Below, in pieces: positions 12,271-25,662 of a stretch of DNA of 64,000 bases. Positions within the stretch are counted from its first letter, which is position 1. The number at the start of each line of letters is the position of its first letter. The notes beneath the pieces are model-generated. The model was not told where the DNA came from and did not search any database. It saw only the letters and a program-made list of their open reading frames with translations. Origin of the DNA: Cucumis sativus (Eukaryota; Streptophyta; Magnoliopsida; Cucurbitales; Cucurbitaceae); assembly GCF_000004075.3 (NCBI RefSeq), contig NC_026656.2:19168607-19232606 (forward strand). The letters are read 5' to 3'. The translations under genes and the position numbers were made by a program.

Positions 12271-13656
12271 ACTTTGTACCAATCTTAGTACATAATTCTT
12301 TTTTCTTCTTTTATGTCTCTACTCATCCAGATTTGTACAATCCAATTAATCATGTAATGAAAATTCCCTAGAAATAAAATGGATAAGATTCTCTTTATTT
12401 GTCACCTTTGATGCTGTATTTTGTCAGTCTAATTGATTTCTTGTTCATCCGTATATAAACACTTGCAAAACAGATTATTTATCATGGGGATTGAACATTT
12501 TGCTGCTTTGGTTTCAATTGGTAAGAACATGAGAGCATCACTCCTACAAAATGCCCAAAAAGATTTGATTTTGTTAACCATTGAAAGATCATTAAAGTAC
12601 ATATAAAGTAACTTTCTATCTAGCCATCAAAATGGACATCAATATTGCATTGTTCAATTTGTAGATATATTGACAATGGATATTTTGGCTCAATAGGAGA
12701 TGAATGCTCGATAAGGACGCACATAAAACACTTAGGAGTCATTTGTTTATCGAAAATATAGATAAATATTCAAATGTCCAGAGTTATAGATGTTCAACAA
12801 TTACATATGTGCAACATCATTATATAACCATGTTTGTTTTGTAGAAATATTTTTTAGGAGTCTATCAATATCTATTATTAATAGAATCTGAAAATTTTGT
12901 TATAACTTGTAAATATTTCGTCAAATTTGATATTTTTGAAAATTGTGAAATTTCTACCCAATAATGTTTTAAATTTATATAATGTTTCAAGAATGCTATT
13001 AATTAATATAAATCAACTTACCTAATATTTTTTTAAAAAAATTCAAATAGTTTTATTATTTTATTTGTTAGTTTTTTCAATAAAATCATATATTAGATTA
13101 AGAATATTATAAAAATATATATTCATTTAGATTTAAATTTGAATCTTTTTTTATCTAAAAAGAAAAACAAATGCCATATAATTAAAGAAAGCAAGTTACA
13201 TTGTAGACAATATTTATTTTAATTATAATTTGTTTAAAAAGAATGAAATTTATATTTATATGATAAAAAGAATATTAAGAAAGCAAAAAGTGGAGGTTGG
13301 GAATCTCAAGAACCTAAGGAGAGCATCCAAAACTCTACCAGATTCTCGAGGGCATTGTAGGATGTTCAACAATCTTCAAATGTTCGAACCTTTTACATTG
13401 ACTCTTTAGTTTTCTTGAGATTGATCCGGATTATCATAAATAGTAACATTCGGATGAACAGTATGACAAAAGTAAAATTGAACTGCTAAAAAAACGGTTA
13501 AAATGAATTTATTAACACAACAAATTCCTTAAGTCTTGACAAAGTGCCTCTTCCCACCTCTCTTCCTCTTCATAGAAACACTAAAAGGCTATGGTAAATA
13601 ACAACCCAGAAGAAATGCATTTACAGGCTAATGATATATTACAAACAACTATCTAA
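12271..13656. other. Convergent intergenic region between the kinesin gene and ARC6
   Basis: Holds the 3' ends of two converging genes. AATAAA-like signals for the kinesin lie near 12375. The middle (12750-13260) is strongly A/T-rich with a weak resemblance to the dispersed repeat seen at 45-47 kb. No gene seen. Confidence 0.6.
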
Positions 13657-16600
13657 TTATGATTCAAGAACGGCACCTTTTGTAATTTTCCATCCAGAAG
13701 TTAGATATGACAGCTCGTATCTCATTGTATAGGTTTTCTGGTTTGAATCGTTGTGTTCTGGATGGTCTACATCAATGAGACGGGCTGATTCTTCAAGAGT
13801 TGCTTCCACCGTGGCACGTCGACCATCAAACGACACTGTTACACTGTCAATGGTCAGGTTTGAGAGTGTGTAATCGTAGAACCAACCGAGTTCTGAAATT
13901 TCAATTGCACGATCCGTCCAGATCTTCAACATCTCACCATCTAAAATCTGGAAAAGATATCAGAATCTCATTATGTTTGCTTGAAGTGAAAGCATATAGT
14001 GAAGCAACGCATTCAGTCCAAAACATGACGAGTTAAAATCAAGTTTGAAATCATAGGAAGGATGACATGTAGCTACATATAATTGTGGGAAGACATTAAT
14101 TACTCTGAAATTTAATAAACTCTTAACATGGAATGATGATAGAGAATTACTTTACCCTAAAAATGAACAAGAACTATCTTCCTAACATACAGCTACAACA
14201 TCCATTGTAAATCACCATCACAAAGGATAAATAAGTGTTATATCCTTCATATAGCTTGTAATGAAACTTTTTGTTTCTTAAATAAGACACATATTGATGG
14301 TAAGGCATCTCTACTGTCTATCTAAGACACATATTCTTAAAAAACGAAAACTTCTATTTGCTTTCTGTAAGAAGTGCACCAAATTGAACACTCAAAAAAG
14401 GCCACTATAACCTGATATAACGCCCATTGTAGATAGTTTTATTCAAAATAGTTTATAGCAAATTGATGATAGGTGAACTCGCATCTGAAAAGATAAAACA
14501 CCCCAGCAAAAGAAATAAGATCGTTGCTATGAGGAACATTCCCTTAGAATTGCAAGGATGTTATAGAGACAATCGTGTACCTTCACGATAAAACTAGAAA
14601 GGTTTTTGTCCTATTTTTATTTTTACATTTGTGTGAAGGGGAAGAGGAGAGGCCATTGTCAAAATTCTTCTGCAGCTCACAACGAAACAAAAACAGGATA
14701 ATCTAATGTGTACAAGTGTGGAACATCCATACCTCTGATAGTTTTGCAAGGCAATGTTCAGGTCCAAAAGCCATAGACTTGATGCTCTGCCATTTGCGAA
14801 CTAGACCTTCTGCAATTCGTGCATCCATTCTGGATGGCTCCTCGCTGGATTTTTCGACTTCAGATGCTGCACAAATAAAAATCGGGTAATGAAACTCAAA
14901 GGCCAGTTTCCACCCATGAGTTAGGAGAGAAGTTCGTAAATCATTAGGACAAGTTGGCGATTGGAAACTGAAATAAGATCTGGTATCACCATTTATAGTG
15001 AAAAAGTTATAAAATCCACTAAAACACCTTTACACATTCACCTAGACCTTAGAGTTGTGCCATAAGCCTTTAAGAAAATCTCTCTTGGACCAATCAAATT
15101 CATGCTACACTTTCAATCTGCCGGAATTACAATGGAGGTGCATCTAGAAAACTAAATAAACATCACATAATCAGTATTTGAATTCTCCAGAGCACAAAAC
15201 CATTTTCAACAAAAAATTTGACATTTACAAGTAAACACGCTATTATAGGACAGGTATTGAGAAATTCTAAACAAAGAAAGCTGACATTAGTTTTTTTTTT
15301 TTAATTTCCGTAAATATTTAGAACATACCCACACTGGTAGTGGATGCAATTGGGGAACCAGCTTCTTTAAGCAGAGCAGTTGTGTTATTTCTAGCAGGTA
15401 AAAATCTCAAACCAGCCAAAGTCAATAACCCAACTGCCAAACCAGCACACATGATCTTCACACTTGCATCTTTAATTTGATCGGTAATTGGTTGTTCATC
15501 ATTTCTTTCACCAGCTTCAGTTCTCTCAGAAACCTCAGAAAAGTTAGTACGTTCATTCTCATCAAAGTTCACTAAAGGCACCTGACTATTTCCAGCAGGA
15601 AAAACATATTCCATTTCTGCTTCTGCCTCACGCCTATAACTGTTCTGAGTGAGGGGAAACACCTTCCGCAGTGCCTGAATTGCACTGGACTTCACATGAT
15701 CAAGAACGGCAGTAGCCTCAGCACCAATCTTCACTATAGCTGCTGCTGCAGCTAGGGGCGATCCATTAACTCCTTCCAGTTTCTCTAAGTACCTCAGAAC
15801 AGTAGGATCATCATAGTAATCTCCGAGTTTAAAATAAATATTTTTAGTGTCTCTAAATCTGGAGAACACCACTTCTGCCAACCATGTCTCCAACAACTTA
15901 CATAGCCCCGGAAGGTCATTTTCATCATCACCCTTCGAATTTTCAAGGATAAAATCTACAATAGCTGGATTTCTGTAAGGAGAGTTATCACTGTCTAAGC
16001 CCAACCATGATCGACACTCATCAAGTTCTCCACCTAGTAGGGAACATAGCCCCCTCTCAAGAGCAAAATCAACCTCGCGAGGTGCATATGCTGTGACAGC
16101 GGTCCCACCAACAGCTTCCTTAGTTTGCTGAAGTTGTTGGAAGAGGTTGTCAGCATCTTGGATAAGGTGCGGTTTTTTGCCAACAAAGACCTGTGCCACA
16201 AGTGCAAGTGCCACTCCATAAACTTCAAAACTTTCTGCAGGAATATTTGTTGGTGTGGCAACAAAGAGATCAACCTTTCAAAAAAAAAAGGGGAGGCTTA
16301 ACGTTACAAGCAGAAAAGGGAAACACGAGGATAATAATTTAGAAAGATTTCAATTCTGCAAGAACCTGCTCTGATGCTGTCATTTGTTCAAATGCCTCGT
16401 TCATAAAATCTTCACGGGTGAATCCACCAGCAATAGCTGTTGCTCCCCCTCCTCCAACAGCCCACAGAATATTCCGCACTCCATGGAGACCCTCTTCCCT
16501 TCTGGTTCGCCACTCATCATCAAGGGGTAAAGCTAAAAGTTCCAGAACACATCGAGGTGTGATCTCTTCCAATGTCTCATCAATTTGTGCAAGCAAATCT

Positions 16601-17892
16601 GGTGCAAGGCTACTGGCACCCTCCTCCTGCACTCCCAAAGGTACGTGTTCTTCAATCAATATAATATAACTATATCTCAAACATGACTTTTGTGAAAGCC
16701 AATTGGCGTAGTTGATTTTATGCCTTTTTCTCATCGTAAATCAGTACTTAACGTTTGAGATCAATGATCATCTTTATTTGAATTCACAACTTAATTCACT
16801 CTCCAAGAGAGAACGTCATCCAGAAGTATCGAATGCTAATTAGTGCAAGAAAATGTAAAGATACTTAAAAGCCCACTAGAAAATGGCAAAGGGCGGATTG
16901 AAGAATTGCAATCAAACATTTACCTGCAACAACTTCAAGGCTCTCTCGAGCACTTCGCAACCCTGAATAAAATCAGGTGGAGATAATGCCATAGCATCCC
17001 TTGATATGTCAACATAAGCAAGAGCGAGGGCCAGGACAATATCTTGCTTGAATGACTTAGGCAACCTGTCTCTGAGTAAGCTCTCTCCAATTTCAAGAAC
17101 CAGTGCTGTCTCTCCAGCTTCTTGCAACACACACAAAGCACCAGGAACCTACAGATTAACAATTCCCATCCAAAACATCTGCTCAGTTGCGATTACAACA
17201 GCAAACAGAACTGGTTCGGATAAAACATAGGCACACACAAAAGTTGAAGCTTCACAAATTAAACTATAACAATTTGAAATTTGATACATTATTAAGAACA
17301 CAATTTAACTCAACTAAACAGTAACCACAACCGAGTTACACATGCATTGTAACATAGCCAAAATCGAAATAAACATCACCTTATCGAAAGGAACTTGCGT
17401 GAGAATGGTACCATCTTCATCATCTGAAAGCCCTTGATTGTACTCTCTTCTCGAAGTATGGTCTGCCAAGGTTTCGCAAGCTGCCTGAAGAATCTGCCGG
17501 CGACTTATCAGAGTCTCCTGGCTAAACCCATATTGCGGCGGCTTCGAAACTCTAGCTTCGTAAGCTCTCCTAATTCCATCTCCAAGAAAATGCGTCTCAG
17601 CTCCAAGAACTCGATAGAAATCGATGGGGATTGTAACTTGGCGCTCGGTTGAGGCAATTGGGGGAGGGAAAGAAGGGGAGAGAGTAACAGCGGTGGAGGA
17701 GAGAGAATGGGAGTGGTCAGAGGAGGAATCGGAGAGGAATTGGAAATCTCCGAGTAGTCGCTCGGCCCATTTGCTAGCGGCACATTTCACGGAGGCGTTA
17801 CCCCCGCCGGAGTGGTTGAGCCGTCGTGGTTTAATGCGTGGAAATGTGAAAAGTGAGCGGCTGTGGAGACCGGTGGTTGTGTGGCTCAACAT
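13657..17892 (-). CDS. ARC6: ARC6, chloroplast division protein of the inner envelope
   Basis: Six exons on the minus strand: 17892-17380, 17148-16924, 16626-16366, 16274-15329, 14866-14733, 13947-13657, giving 789 residues (Arabidopsis ARC6 is about 800). The first ~40 residues are Ser/Arg-rich with few acids, as in a chloroplast transit peptide. Residues about 87-155 form the J-like domain (DFYRVLGAE...); the HPD triplet of true DnaJ proteins is replaced by SKPPQYG, as expected for ARC6. The stroma-facing middle is collinear with ARC6 (SFKQDIVLALALAYVDISRD, GVRNILWAVGGGGA). One hydrophobic segment at about 607-627 is the inner-envelope span. The C-terminal ~165 residues face the intermembrane space, where ARC6 binds PDV2; the N-terminal side tethers FtsZ2 filaments. 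A (GAA)n run lies in the leader. All junctions are GT/AG. Confidence 0.96.
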
Positions 17893-17938
17893 TGTTGTCG
17901 TTGGAATGCGTATTTTTCGACGGAGCCAAGTTGAAAGG

Positions 17939-17966
17939 CTTCTTCTTCTTCTTCTTCTTCTTCTTC
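17939..17966. repeat. (CTT)n microsatellite in the ARC6 leader
   Basis: About nine CTT units on the plus strand, read as GAA in the ARC6 transcript about 50-75 bases upstream of its ATG. Triplet repeats of this kind are common in plant leaders. Confidence 0.85.
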
Positions 17967-18108
17967 AGTGAGTTTTGGAATTTCTCTGTAAAAATGGCTT
18001 TCAGTTCGATTCGTGGATTCTCATGAAACTCCAACACTAATCAACTGTTTAATCATTCCCTAAATTTCAAATTTCTTATAAAGCAATTGTATAATGCTTA
18101 ACAACAAT

Positions 18109-18180
18109 TCCGTTGTAGTCTAGTTGGTTAGGATATTCGGCTCTCACCCGAAAGACCCGGGTTCAAGTCCCGGCAACGGA
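18109..18180 (+). tRNA. tRNA-Glu(CUC): tRNA-Glu (anticodon CUC)
   Basis: 72 bases, no intron. Acceptor stem TCCGTTG pairs with CAACGGA; the anticodon stem TTCGG/CCGAA encloses loop CTCTCAC with anticodon CTC; the T arm CGGG-TTCAAGT-CCCG is canonical. Internal A and B boxes (TAGTCTAGTTGG and GGTTCAAGTCC) are intact. CCA is not encoded, as in nuclear genes. It lies 217 bases upstream of the ARC6 start, in opposite orientation. The first base pair of the acceptor stem is T-A. Confidence 0.95.
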
Positions 18181-19333
18181 AACTCTTTTTAAATTTTTAA
18201 TTTCAAAATTTCTCATAGAAAGATATTGTTTTACCAAAATTTATATCTACATTTAGATACATTCTTTTGAATATGAATCAAAATTTTGGCCTTTTAATCT
18301 CATAAGAAAAAATTTAACTTGTTCATCTTCTACACTCAATAACTCGAAGTATTTTTAATGTCTTCAAATAAAATTTTAATCTATAAAGTCTTAGGATCAA
18401 CTTCATGTTTTTAAGTTTTATATTCTTCAAAGTATCTATCATTTGTAAGGGCTCCTCAATTTATAGAAATTTCAAAATTTTCAATCTTCAACAGCTTTGA
18501 AGAGTATTCTAATCTTCTACAAGTTTTTCTAGTGGCAGTTGGTTTTAATAGTTTTGAACCTTGAAGTGTTTTGGTATTCAAAGTATGTTCAATTTGATTA
18601 AGAAATTAAGAAGCTTTTGATTATTTGTGAATTCTCATCCAATCTTCAAGAGTTTAGGTGTTAATTTCTCTCTATGTTATTTTTATAACGAAGACAGACA
18701 AACAAAGAAAATGAAAGGTAATGAAAGATCAAGTACTTCAATTGAGTTATGTATTCATTGAAGTAGAGACCTTCCAAGTATTTTTAGACAAATAAGAAAC
18801 TAATCCCCAATGCACTAACCTTGAAATTCAACCAAATTATCAAAAGTTCTCCTCCACCAACCACAAAGTCATCTGGTCACTATCCTCCTATTTAACTAGC
18901 ACTACTCTAAATAAAAGTTATAACTTCAATTAAAGAAAAATGTTAATTAAATCAAATTAACTTTGCTCTAACTTTTAACAGTTTATGTAAATAACTTTTT
19001 TATTATATCGTTACAAAATCAAAATATCACATGTGAGTATAGTATGAATAATAAGCATCCAAGTTAAAAGGTTTATTTTTCTACATTTTTGCAAGTGTTT
19101 GTGAGTAATTCAAAAAAAGTGTAAATTTGTAGGTTCAAAATGTATAATTAATCATTTAAATTTAATTTAATATTAAATTTTACATATGAAAATTAACTTT
19201 AACTAATGAAAAGCATTTTAAAAAGTAATTTAAAATTAAGAATAAAAATGTAAAACATAGCATATTATTGTGCGAAGTGTGGTGCAAAAATACCATTAAA
19301 CCATATTAAATATAGATATATTCCAATTGCAAT
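18181..19333. other. Spacer between the two tRNA-Glu genes
   Basis: A/T-rich; a T-rich run just after the first tRNA could serve as an RNA polymerase III terminator. No gene, and no similarity between the flanks of the two tRNAs, so only the tRNA units themselves are shared. Confidence 0.6.
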
Positions 19334-19405
19334 TCCGTTGTAGTCTAGTTGGTCAGGATATTCGGCTCTCACCCGAAAGACCCGGGTTCAAGTCCCGGCA
19401 ACGGA
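19334..19405 (+). tRNA. tRNA-Glu(CUC): tRNA-Glu (anticodon CUC), second copy
   Basis: 72 bases, same fold and anticodon as the copy at 18109. It differs by one base in the D loop (GGTCAGG here, GGTTAGG there). The T-rich stretch right after the gene (CTTTATTTTTG) is a plausible Pol III terminator. Both copies look functional. Confidence 0.95.
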
Positions 19406-20090
19406 ACTTTATTTTTGAAATACTACAAAATTTTTGGAAGCCTAAGGTCACCTATTTGATTAATTTAGAAAGAATGAAGGAAATTGCAAATATAATACAC
19501 TCCTATTCGTCTATCAAGGATCATATATATATTATATTTACAACTATATTTTAAAATTTAAAGTTTTTAGTTATAAAAATGAGTCATTTTGGCAAAAAAA
19601 AAAACTCCGGAAACAATTTTGAAGTTTATTTTAAATAATTTTTTAAATTAAAATGATATTTTTCTAAAATACTTGTTTCTTTAGTCATCCAAAAAGAAAA
19701 CTTTTTGTTTTCATTTTATGATAAGGAAGATTCAACCCAACTTTTTAGTTCAACCATACAAAAACTCCAGAATTAATATCAAATCAACTATTTATTTTGG
19801 GAGCTTTTGAGCCAATCCAATCATGAGACAATATTTGACAGAACTAAACAAAAACACTTCTGTGAAAACATTTGGGAGTTGGGGGGCCACATTCCAATTA
19901 GAGGTAAGCATTCATTGGATTTTTTTAGAACATCGAAGTTTGTGGTATATTCAACTACAACTATAAAAGAAAGTTACATAACTTTCATAAATATATTACA
20001 TTATTTAAAAAAAAAAAAAAAAATTGATGTAGAAACCCATAATTTGGTTCTCTCTTTTGAATTTGTATCCATAATGTTTGGTGAAGACGA
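19406..20090. other. Intergenic, A/T-rich with poly-A run
   Basis: Contains a poly-A run near 20007-20023 and the 3' untranslated end of the minus-strand hydrolase gene. An open frame on the plus strand (19807-20163) overlaps the hydrolase last exon antisense and has no recognisable product. Confidence 0.55.
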
Positions 20091-23000
20091 TCAGGCAGAT
20101 ATTATACCTTCTGGTAAAGATTCTTTATCGGGTTCGGAGGAGAGGAATCTGCGGCACGCGTAGAAGACAGTCGAGTGAAAAGTACTAGGCTTGTCTATGA
20201 ACACAAAGTGGCCAGCCTGCAGTCATGAGAATAGTTCCATAAGATGGATGCTAAAATACAGATCATCCGTATCTGAAGGAGAAAAGAAGGATGTAAAACC
20301 TGAGGAACCCGTAATATTTCGCATGGTGTCTTCATACTCTTGCGAGCTTCTTGTGCGCCTTGATAGTTCATCCAATCTTGAGAACCGTATATAAATGTTG
20401 TAGGAACTTTCCATTCAGATGCACTGAGCAAAATCAAGGAATAATCAGACATGCAGATAATATTATCATAGAAAGTATAATTAATTACTTCCAGACTAAG
20501 CATCTCGTAGTGAATTCTATTTTCTTTTCTTTTTTAGAGTGTGCTATACCCCAGAGATAATCCCTGATTCAGACAGAAGTATTCTTTCTTATTGTTACAA
20601 TTCAAAGATTCTTTTCAAATTAAACTATAAGAAACTTGCATTCACGTAGATCTATTCTTCACCACCTAAAATAATAATAATTGTTCTCACTCTTAAATAT
20701 AAACCTATTCTTCACCTAAAATAATAGGTGTTCTCAGCTCCTAAATATATGGAAAGAAATGTTAAACTCAAATTGATCGTAGTTCAATTGACAGTGTTAG
20801 TAACCACGGGGAGTGTGGTTCGAATACTTGAAATCTCCCTACCCCCAAGTTGCAGGTACTATAAGAAATGGAAAGAAACAGTGCTACATAGAGATGCAGA
20901 ATAAGTGTCCTGTTCAAAATGCAGATACTTGCACAAGCGTCATAGACACCCCCAAAATTAAAAGGAAAAGACACGCACACGAGAAAGTTACTGACGAACT
21001 TTTGAACTTAATTTCAGAAAAAATACTGGATTCATTTAAACCAATGGTCATCGTTAAACCAACTAGATATGCAAAATGGAACAAGATGATGAAATAATAA
21101 CATTTTAAAAGAATGGAACAGAGAAATTAGTAAACACATAATTACAACCAAAAAAAGGTAGGACACAATCTTAATTTTTAAGTTGAAAGAAAGTAAAGTT
21201 ATCAAACCTCTGTAGAAGTGGCATCCGAGCAAATGCACCAAATGCAAATATGTATTTCAAGCACAATTCTCCACTCGCCTTGGCTGCTAAGGTGTGATAT
21301 ACATAATCTTCATTTGGAAAAAGAGAAATGTCAAAACAAATCACACTTTTGTGTCTAATAGCCAACTCTTTATCTGCCATTACCTGATAACAATCTGGAT
21401 TCTTCATCATTCAATATGTCCCCGATTGAGTATGTCCCGAACCTAGAGCTTGTATATCTGCGAACAAGATCTGGTCCCCAAGGGCCCAGACCCCTAGTAA
21501 TACAAAAACATGGGATTAGTAGAGTAGTCTTGCATTACTTGAATATGCTAAAAGGGATTATGTAGTGACACGGCCAAATAATTTTCCATTTTTATGAATG
21601 TACCAAATGTAAAAATAAAAATTAAGTAATGACATGGAACGTGAGATTATAAGAAAGTAAGTTTAATTTACACCTTTCTCCCAAAATATACCAACCACCT
21701 ATATAAAAAATGAAATAATTGAAAGAGGAACTTCTGTTAAGTATACTGAATTTCAGGTAAAAAAACATTCTCTTAAGTCAAGCTGCTGAGTCTCTAAGGT
21801 CAGATGATATCTTAGGAACTATAATATGGTGGCTCGTGTTTTGTTTGGGATTAACAAACCAAGAATTGATCCCAACACTTAAGTATGGTAGTAAAGAAGA
21901 AACATGTTATTTTGTCAAAGTGATCAATAAACTGAAAGCTTCTGATAGAAAATACCTAACAAGCTTCTGTGGAGTAAAATTTGACTCCCACAAATGACTC
22001 AAAACCGCTCCTTTCCAAGTAGCTCTAAACTTTGTAATCCACTCAGACTTGGCATCTGACTCCGAAGAAAATCCAGCAGGTCCCACTAAAATTAGGTGGT
22101 TGATGTGCTCAGGATGCTGAAAAGGAAAATGATAAGAGACCTCGAAATCACAAAGGCTATCATAAATGCTTAATTTTAATAGTTGAATTGCAAAATATAA
22201 TCACCTTAAGAGCATATTTAGCTGCAACGTATCCACCAAATGAGTGTCCAAGTAAAATAAAATTACTGATGTTTTTTGCTTTTCGCCACTCCTCAAATGA
22301 ATCTATAAACCATGCTTCAGTTTCTGTAGCATCAACATAACAGTCAGAACCTTAATAGAACATAAATTATACAAATTAAACCAAAGAAAAGAAGAAGAAA
22401 ACCCCTTATTATATTAGGAGCAATAAGAGATAAGAATGGAAGTAATCTAATTACTCTACCTTCTGTACTTTTGCACGTAAAATCAGGCCTGCTAGATCCT
22501 CCCCACCTACAAACACCAAAGTAAGGAAACTTCAGAACAAGGTTATGCTGTACATTCATCAAAGAACTAATGTGCAGATGAACACAATATACTACATCAG
22601 ATATCATATTTAAATAGAATTAAACCCCATCAAAACATGAGCTCACCCAAGTTGATCGACGGCAATGACCCGAAAGCGACTGGCAAGAGCATCAAAATTG
22701 CGGAAGAAGAATCCTTGAGAAGCAGCATAACCATGAATCATTACAAGCGTCGGAGACTCAGGTTTGCTTTCGAATGTCACGGTGTTGATAAACCTAGGCT
22801 CATCACTCGAAGAGCGAAACCACCTAACTTTCGATCCTGGCGGGCCAGAACCAATATTAACCCGTTCTTGGACATAAGGAGTCCTGAAATAAACCGACAA
22901 TAAATTGTCACAAAACTATAATTCATATCCACTTCTAATGAAGCTGCTAAATGATAACATAAATAGTCAATATCTCATCAAAATTTCCAAAACAATGAAA

Positions 23001-23341
23001 GCGATCCGAAGTCTCCCGTTCTCATAAAATCCGACGAACTTCGAATTCAAAGAGCCTCAAATTTTGCGATTCATAAAAAAAAATTAACAATCAACGGAAA
23101 TCTTCTTAACAAGGACGTGTAGGGTTTAAGGAGAGAGAAATTACTTGACAAGAGAGAGAAGCCGCTTCTCGGCGGCGATGATATGATCGGTGGAGGTGGG
23201 AATCCAACGGAGAACAGAGGGCCAAAGAGATCTAGATTTGGCGGTCTCAGAGGAAGAAGTGGAAGTTCCGAGTCCGGCCTTACTGATCTCTTCCGCCATT
23301 TTCGCAAAGGAACTTGATATCCGCAAACGATTTATGGTCAT
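20091..23341 (-). CDS. CGI58: CGI-58-like alpha/beta hydrolase (ABHD5/ABHD4 family lipid regulator)
   Basis: Nine exons: 23341-23145, 22883-22647, 22506-22460, 22323-22205, 22116-21956, 21493-21384, 21307-21208, 20423-20300, 20216-20091; 406 residues, all GT/AG. Alpha/beta-hydrolase fold with nucleophile elbow GHSFG at 186-190 (Ser188), a likely acid at Asp340 (YGSQDW) and His368 in GHFVFID. The last also forms the H-x4-D motif (368-373) linked to lysophosphatidic acid acyltransferase activity in this family. Collinear with Arabidopsis At4g24160, the plant CGI-58 homolog that acts in neutral-lipid and phospholipid turnover. I start at the ATG at 23341; a second in-frame ATG at 23299 (MAEEISK) is possible. 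The first 406 bases of intron seven (20424-20829) contain a small tandem duplication (about 20650-20757) and a tRNA-like B-box motif. Confidence 0.94.
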
Positions 23342-24442
23342 CAATGAATGAAGATTCAAGCATTGTTGTGTGATTCAAGTTTTGGTCCTATAAATAGTGA
23401 ACCATCTTCTTCGAAGCAGCCCGCCATATGACTCCGCCGACTTGGCGGAGAAGGAAATTAATTTTTATAAATAATATATTGCTATTTCCTCCACTCCTAC
23501 TTTAGAGATGAATATTTGAGGAAATAGCGCGTGGAATAATAAGAAACGATTAAATTTTGTTATATCCGCTCTTGAACGATTTCTAGATTCCTTTACGCGA
23601 TTACATTCGCACTGACGTATTTATGGCCCAAATTATTTATTCTTTTTATTTTAAGATATTTCAACTTTTATATATATATATATGTATATAAATAATCAGG
23701 CTGTTTTATTATTTTGATGTAATTTCATATTTAAATTATTAAATTAATAGTTTGCCATATTTTTTAACTATCAATATACAAATATACAAATATATATATA
23801 TATATATTGGCCGGTTAAATAAGAGTAGATTTAGAGATATTTTAAAAAATAACAAAATAAATTAAAATAGCACAATTTATATATATGTTGTAAATACTTT
23901 TGTCAAATTATCAAATAGCACAATTATAGGGGAGATCAAAATTTTCTTAGAGTAATCTTATTAAATGCATCATAATTAAAGGTGTAAGATACAATTTTAA
24001 TTTTAATTTATTATGATGTTAAATCAATTGTTATTAGAAATACGAAAGATTTAGGAAAATCGAACAAGTACCATGATTATAGGAAAAATATCAAAATTTT
24101 ATTAGAATAATCATATATACATTAAGTGCATTATAATTATAGGGGTAAGATACAATTTTAATCTTACCAACCACAACTAAATAAATTAATTTTAATCTTA
24201 CCAACACAACAAAATAAATTGTTAATTACTTGATTCATTTCGAAAATAAATATTTACTTAATAATTTTAATATTTTTACCCATCTAAATTATTTGTAAAT
24301 ATAAATATTGGCTTAAAATATAAAAAAGTGAAATTATTATATTTTTAGGAATTTAAATTCAAATTTTTATAAATATTTGTAATATAAATAATCGAATTTA
24401 TGTTTACAATATCAACTAAACAAAAGCTTTTACCTAATTCAG

Positions 24443-24485
<43 letters not shown>

Positions 24486-25662
24486 TATTTTTAGAAATTT
24501 AATTCAAACAGTTATTACCATATATATTATTTATTATAGAAATAAATTATTAATTAATTAATTATTAATGTAATCTTGTATAGTTTGAAAATATAAAATT
24601 AATTAATTGATTATTGTCGCATAAATGTAAAAGATGGTGGTATAATCTTTTATATAGTTTGAAAATATAAAATTATTTAATATTTTTTAAAATTGATAGT
24701 TTTTGCTAATACACTTACCGAAAATAATTTTCATGTACAAGAGAGTAAAATAGATTAAAAAAGAAGTCTATAAATTTTAATATTTTTTCAATTTCCTATT
24801 CTTCAGTTTGTTATTCAATTTTTTGTTATTCTGTTATCTACCTATATCTATTATCTATTACTAAAAAAATCTAAACAGAATTAAAAAAATTAATAGTAAA
24901 AAAAAAAGATCAAAACAGATTATATATTATCTAATTCTACAATAATTATTTTTTTTAAAAAAAAAGAAAGCATGCTATCCTATAATTATATAAATTGAAG
25001 GGTTACGAAAACAAAAATATTTTTTTAAAAATAAATATTTCAAACGTCACGTAAAAGTAAAAAAGAAAAAAAAATCGAAAAAAACCAAGAAGAAACTGCA
25101 TACTATCGAAATCTAAACTGATTTTTGAAAAAAAAAAATCACTTACTATCTCAATCTAAATTTATGAGATTTCAATTTTACAAATATCATAAATGAATGT
25201 TTATGGAATTATTTAATTCAACGACTTATTTATTCTTAGACACGTATCAAAGTTAAAATTTAAAAATTAACAAATGATAAGTTATACGTTTGATGTTTGA
25301 TGTGTATTTACAAAAGAAAATGTCAACATATCTTTAGTCCCAATACAGTCAAATAACAGATATATCTAATCATTAGCTACAGAGTATCAAATTCAAGAGC
25401 AACAATAGCACAAATAAACAGGGAAGGAAGGAATGTTTTTATGTTTATTGAGAGAACAATTGATTCCAAATCCTTATGAGTACAGAATCTATGTGGTACA
25501 GAAATCACAAAACCACAAGAATATTTGGGAAAGTGAAAAACTTAGTCGTGACCATTTCTAATCATAGAACTACAAAAACAATTTATGAGATAATAAAAGA
25601 AAAGAAAAGAAAAAGAGAGAGACCATTAATACATAAATTCCAAGCGCAAAACATTTCATCAC
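23342..25662. other. Intergenic, very A/T-rich, with local tandem duplications
   Basis: The first ~120 bases are the hydrolase promoter side; a GGCCCA motif sits near 23627. Between 23930 and 24200 a ~80-base unit (AAAATTTT..AGAATAATC..GCAT.ATAATTA..GGTGTAAGATACAATTTTAAT) occurs twice. A long TA tract follows at 24445. The 25.3-25.66 kb part is the 3' end of the first V-ATPase c gene. No other gene seen. Confidence 0.6.
24445..24481. repeat. (TA)n microsatellite
   Basis: About eighteen uninterrupted TA units, the longest dinucleotide tract in the window. Confidence 0.9.

Noticed and set aside
19807-20163. Plus-strand frame of 118 codons
   Set aside because: Overlaps the last exon of the CGI-58-like gene antisense, includes a poly-Lys run from poly-A, and matches nothing recognisable.
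20765-20835. tRNA-like A and B boxes in intron seven of the CGI-58-like gene
   Set aside because: A B-box-like GGTTCGAATAC is present but stems do not pair as a tRNA. At most a SINE fragment; too little to call.
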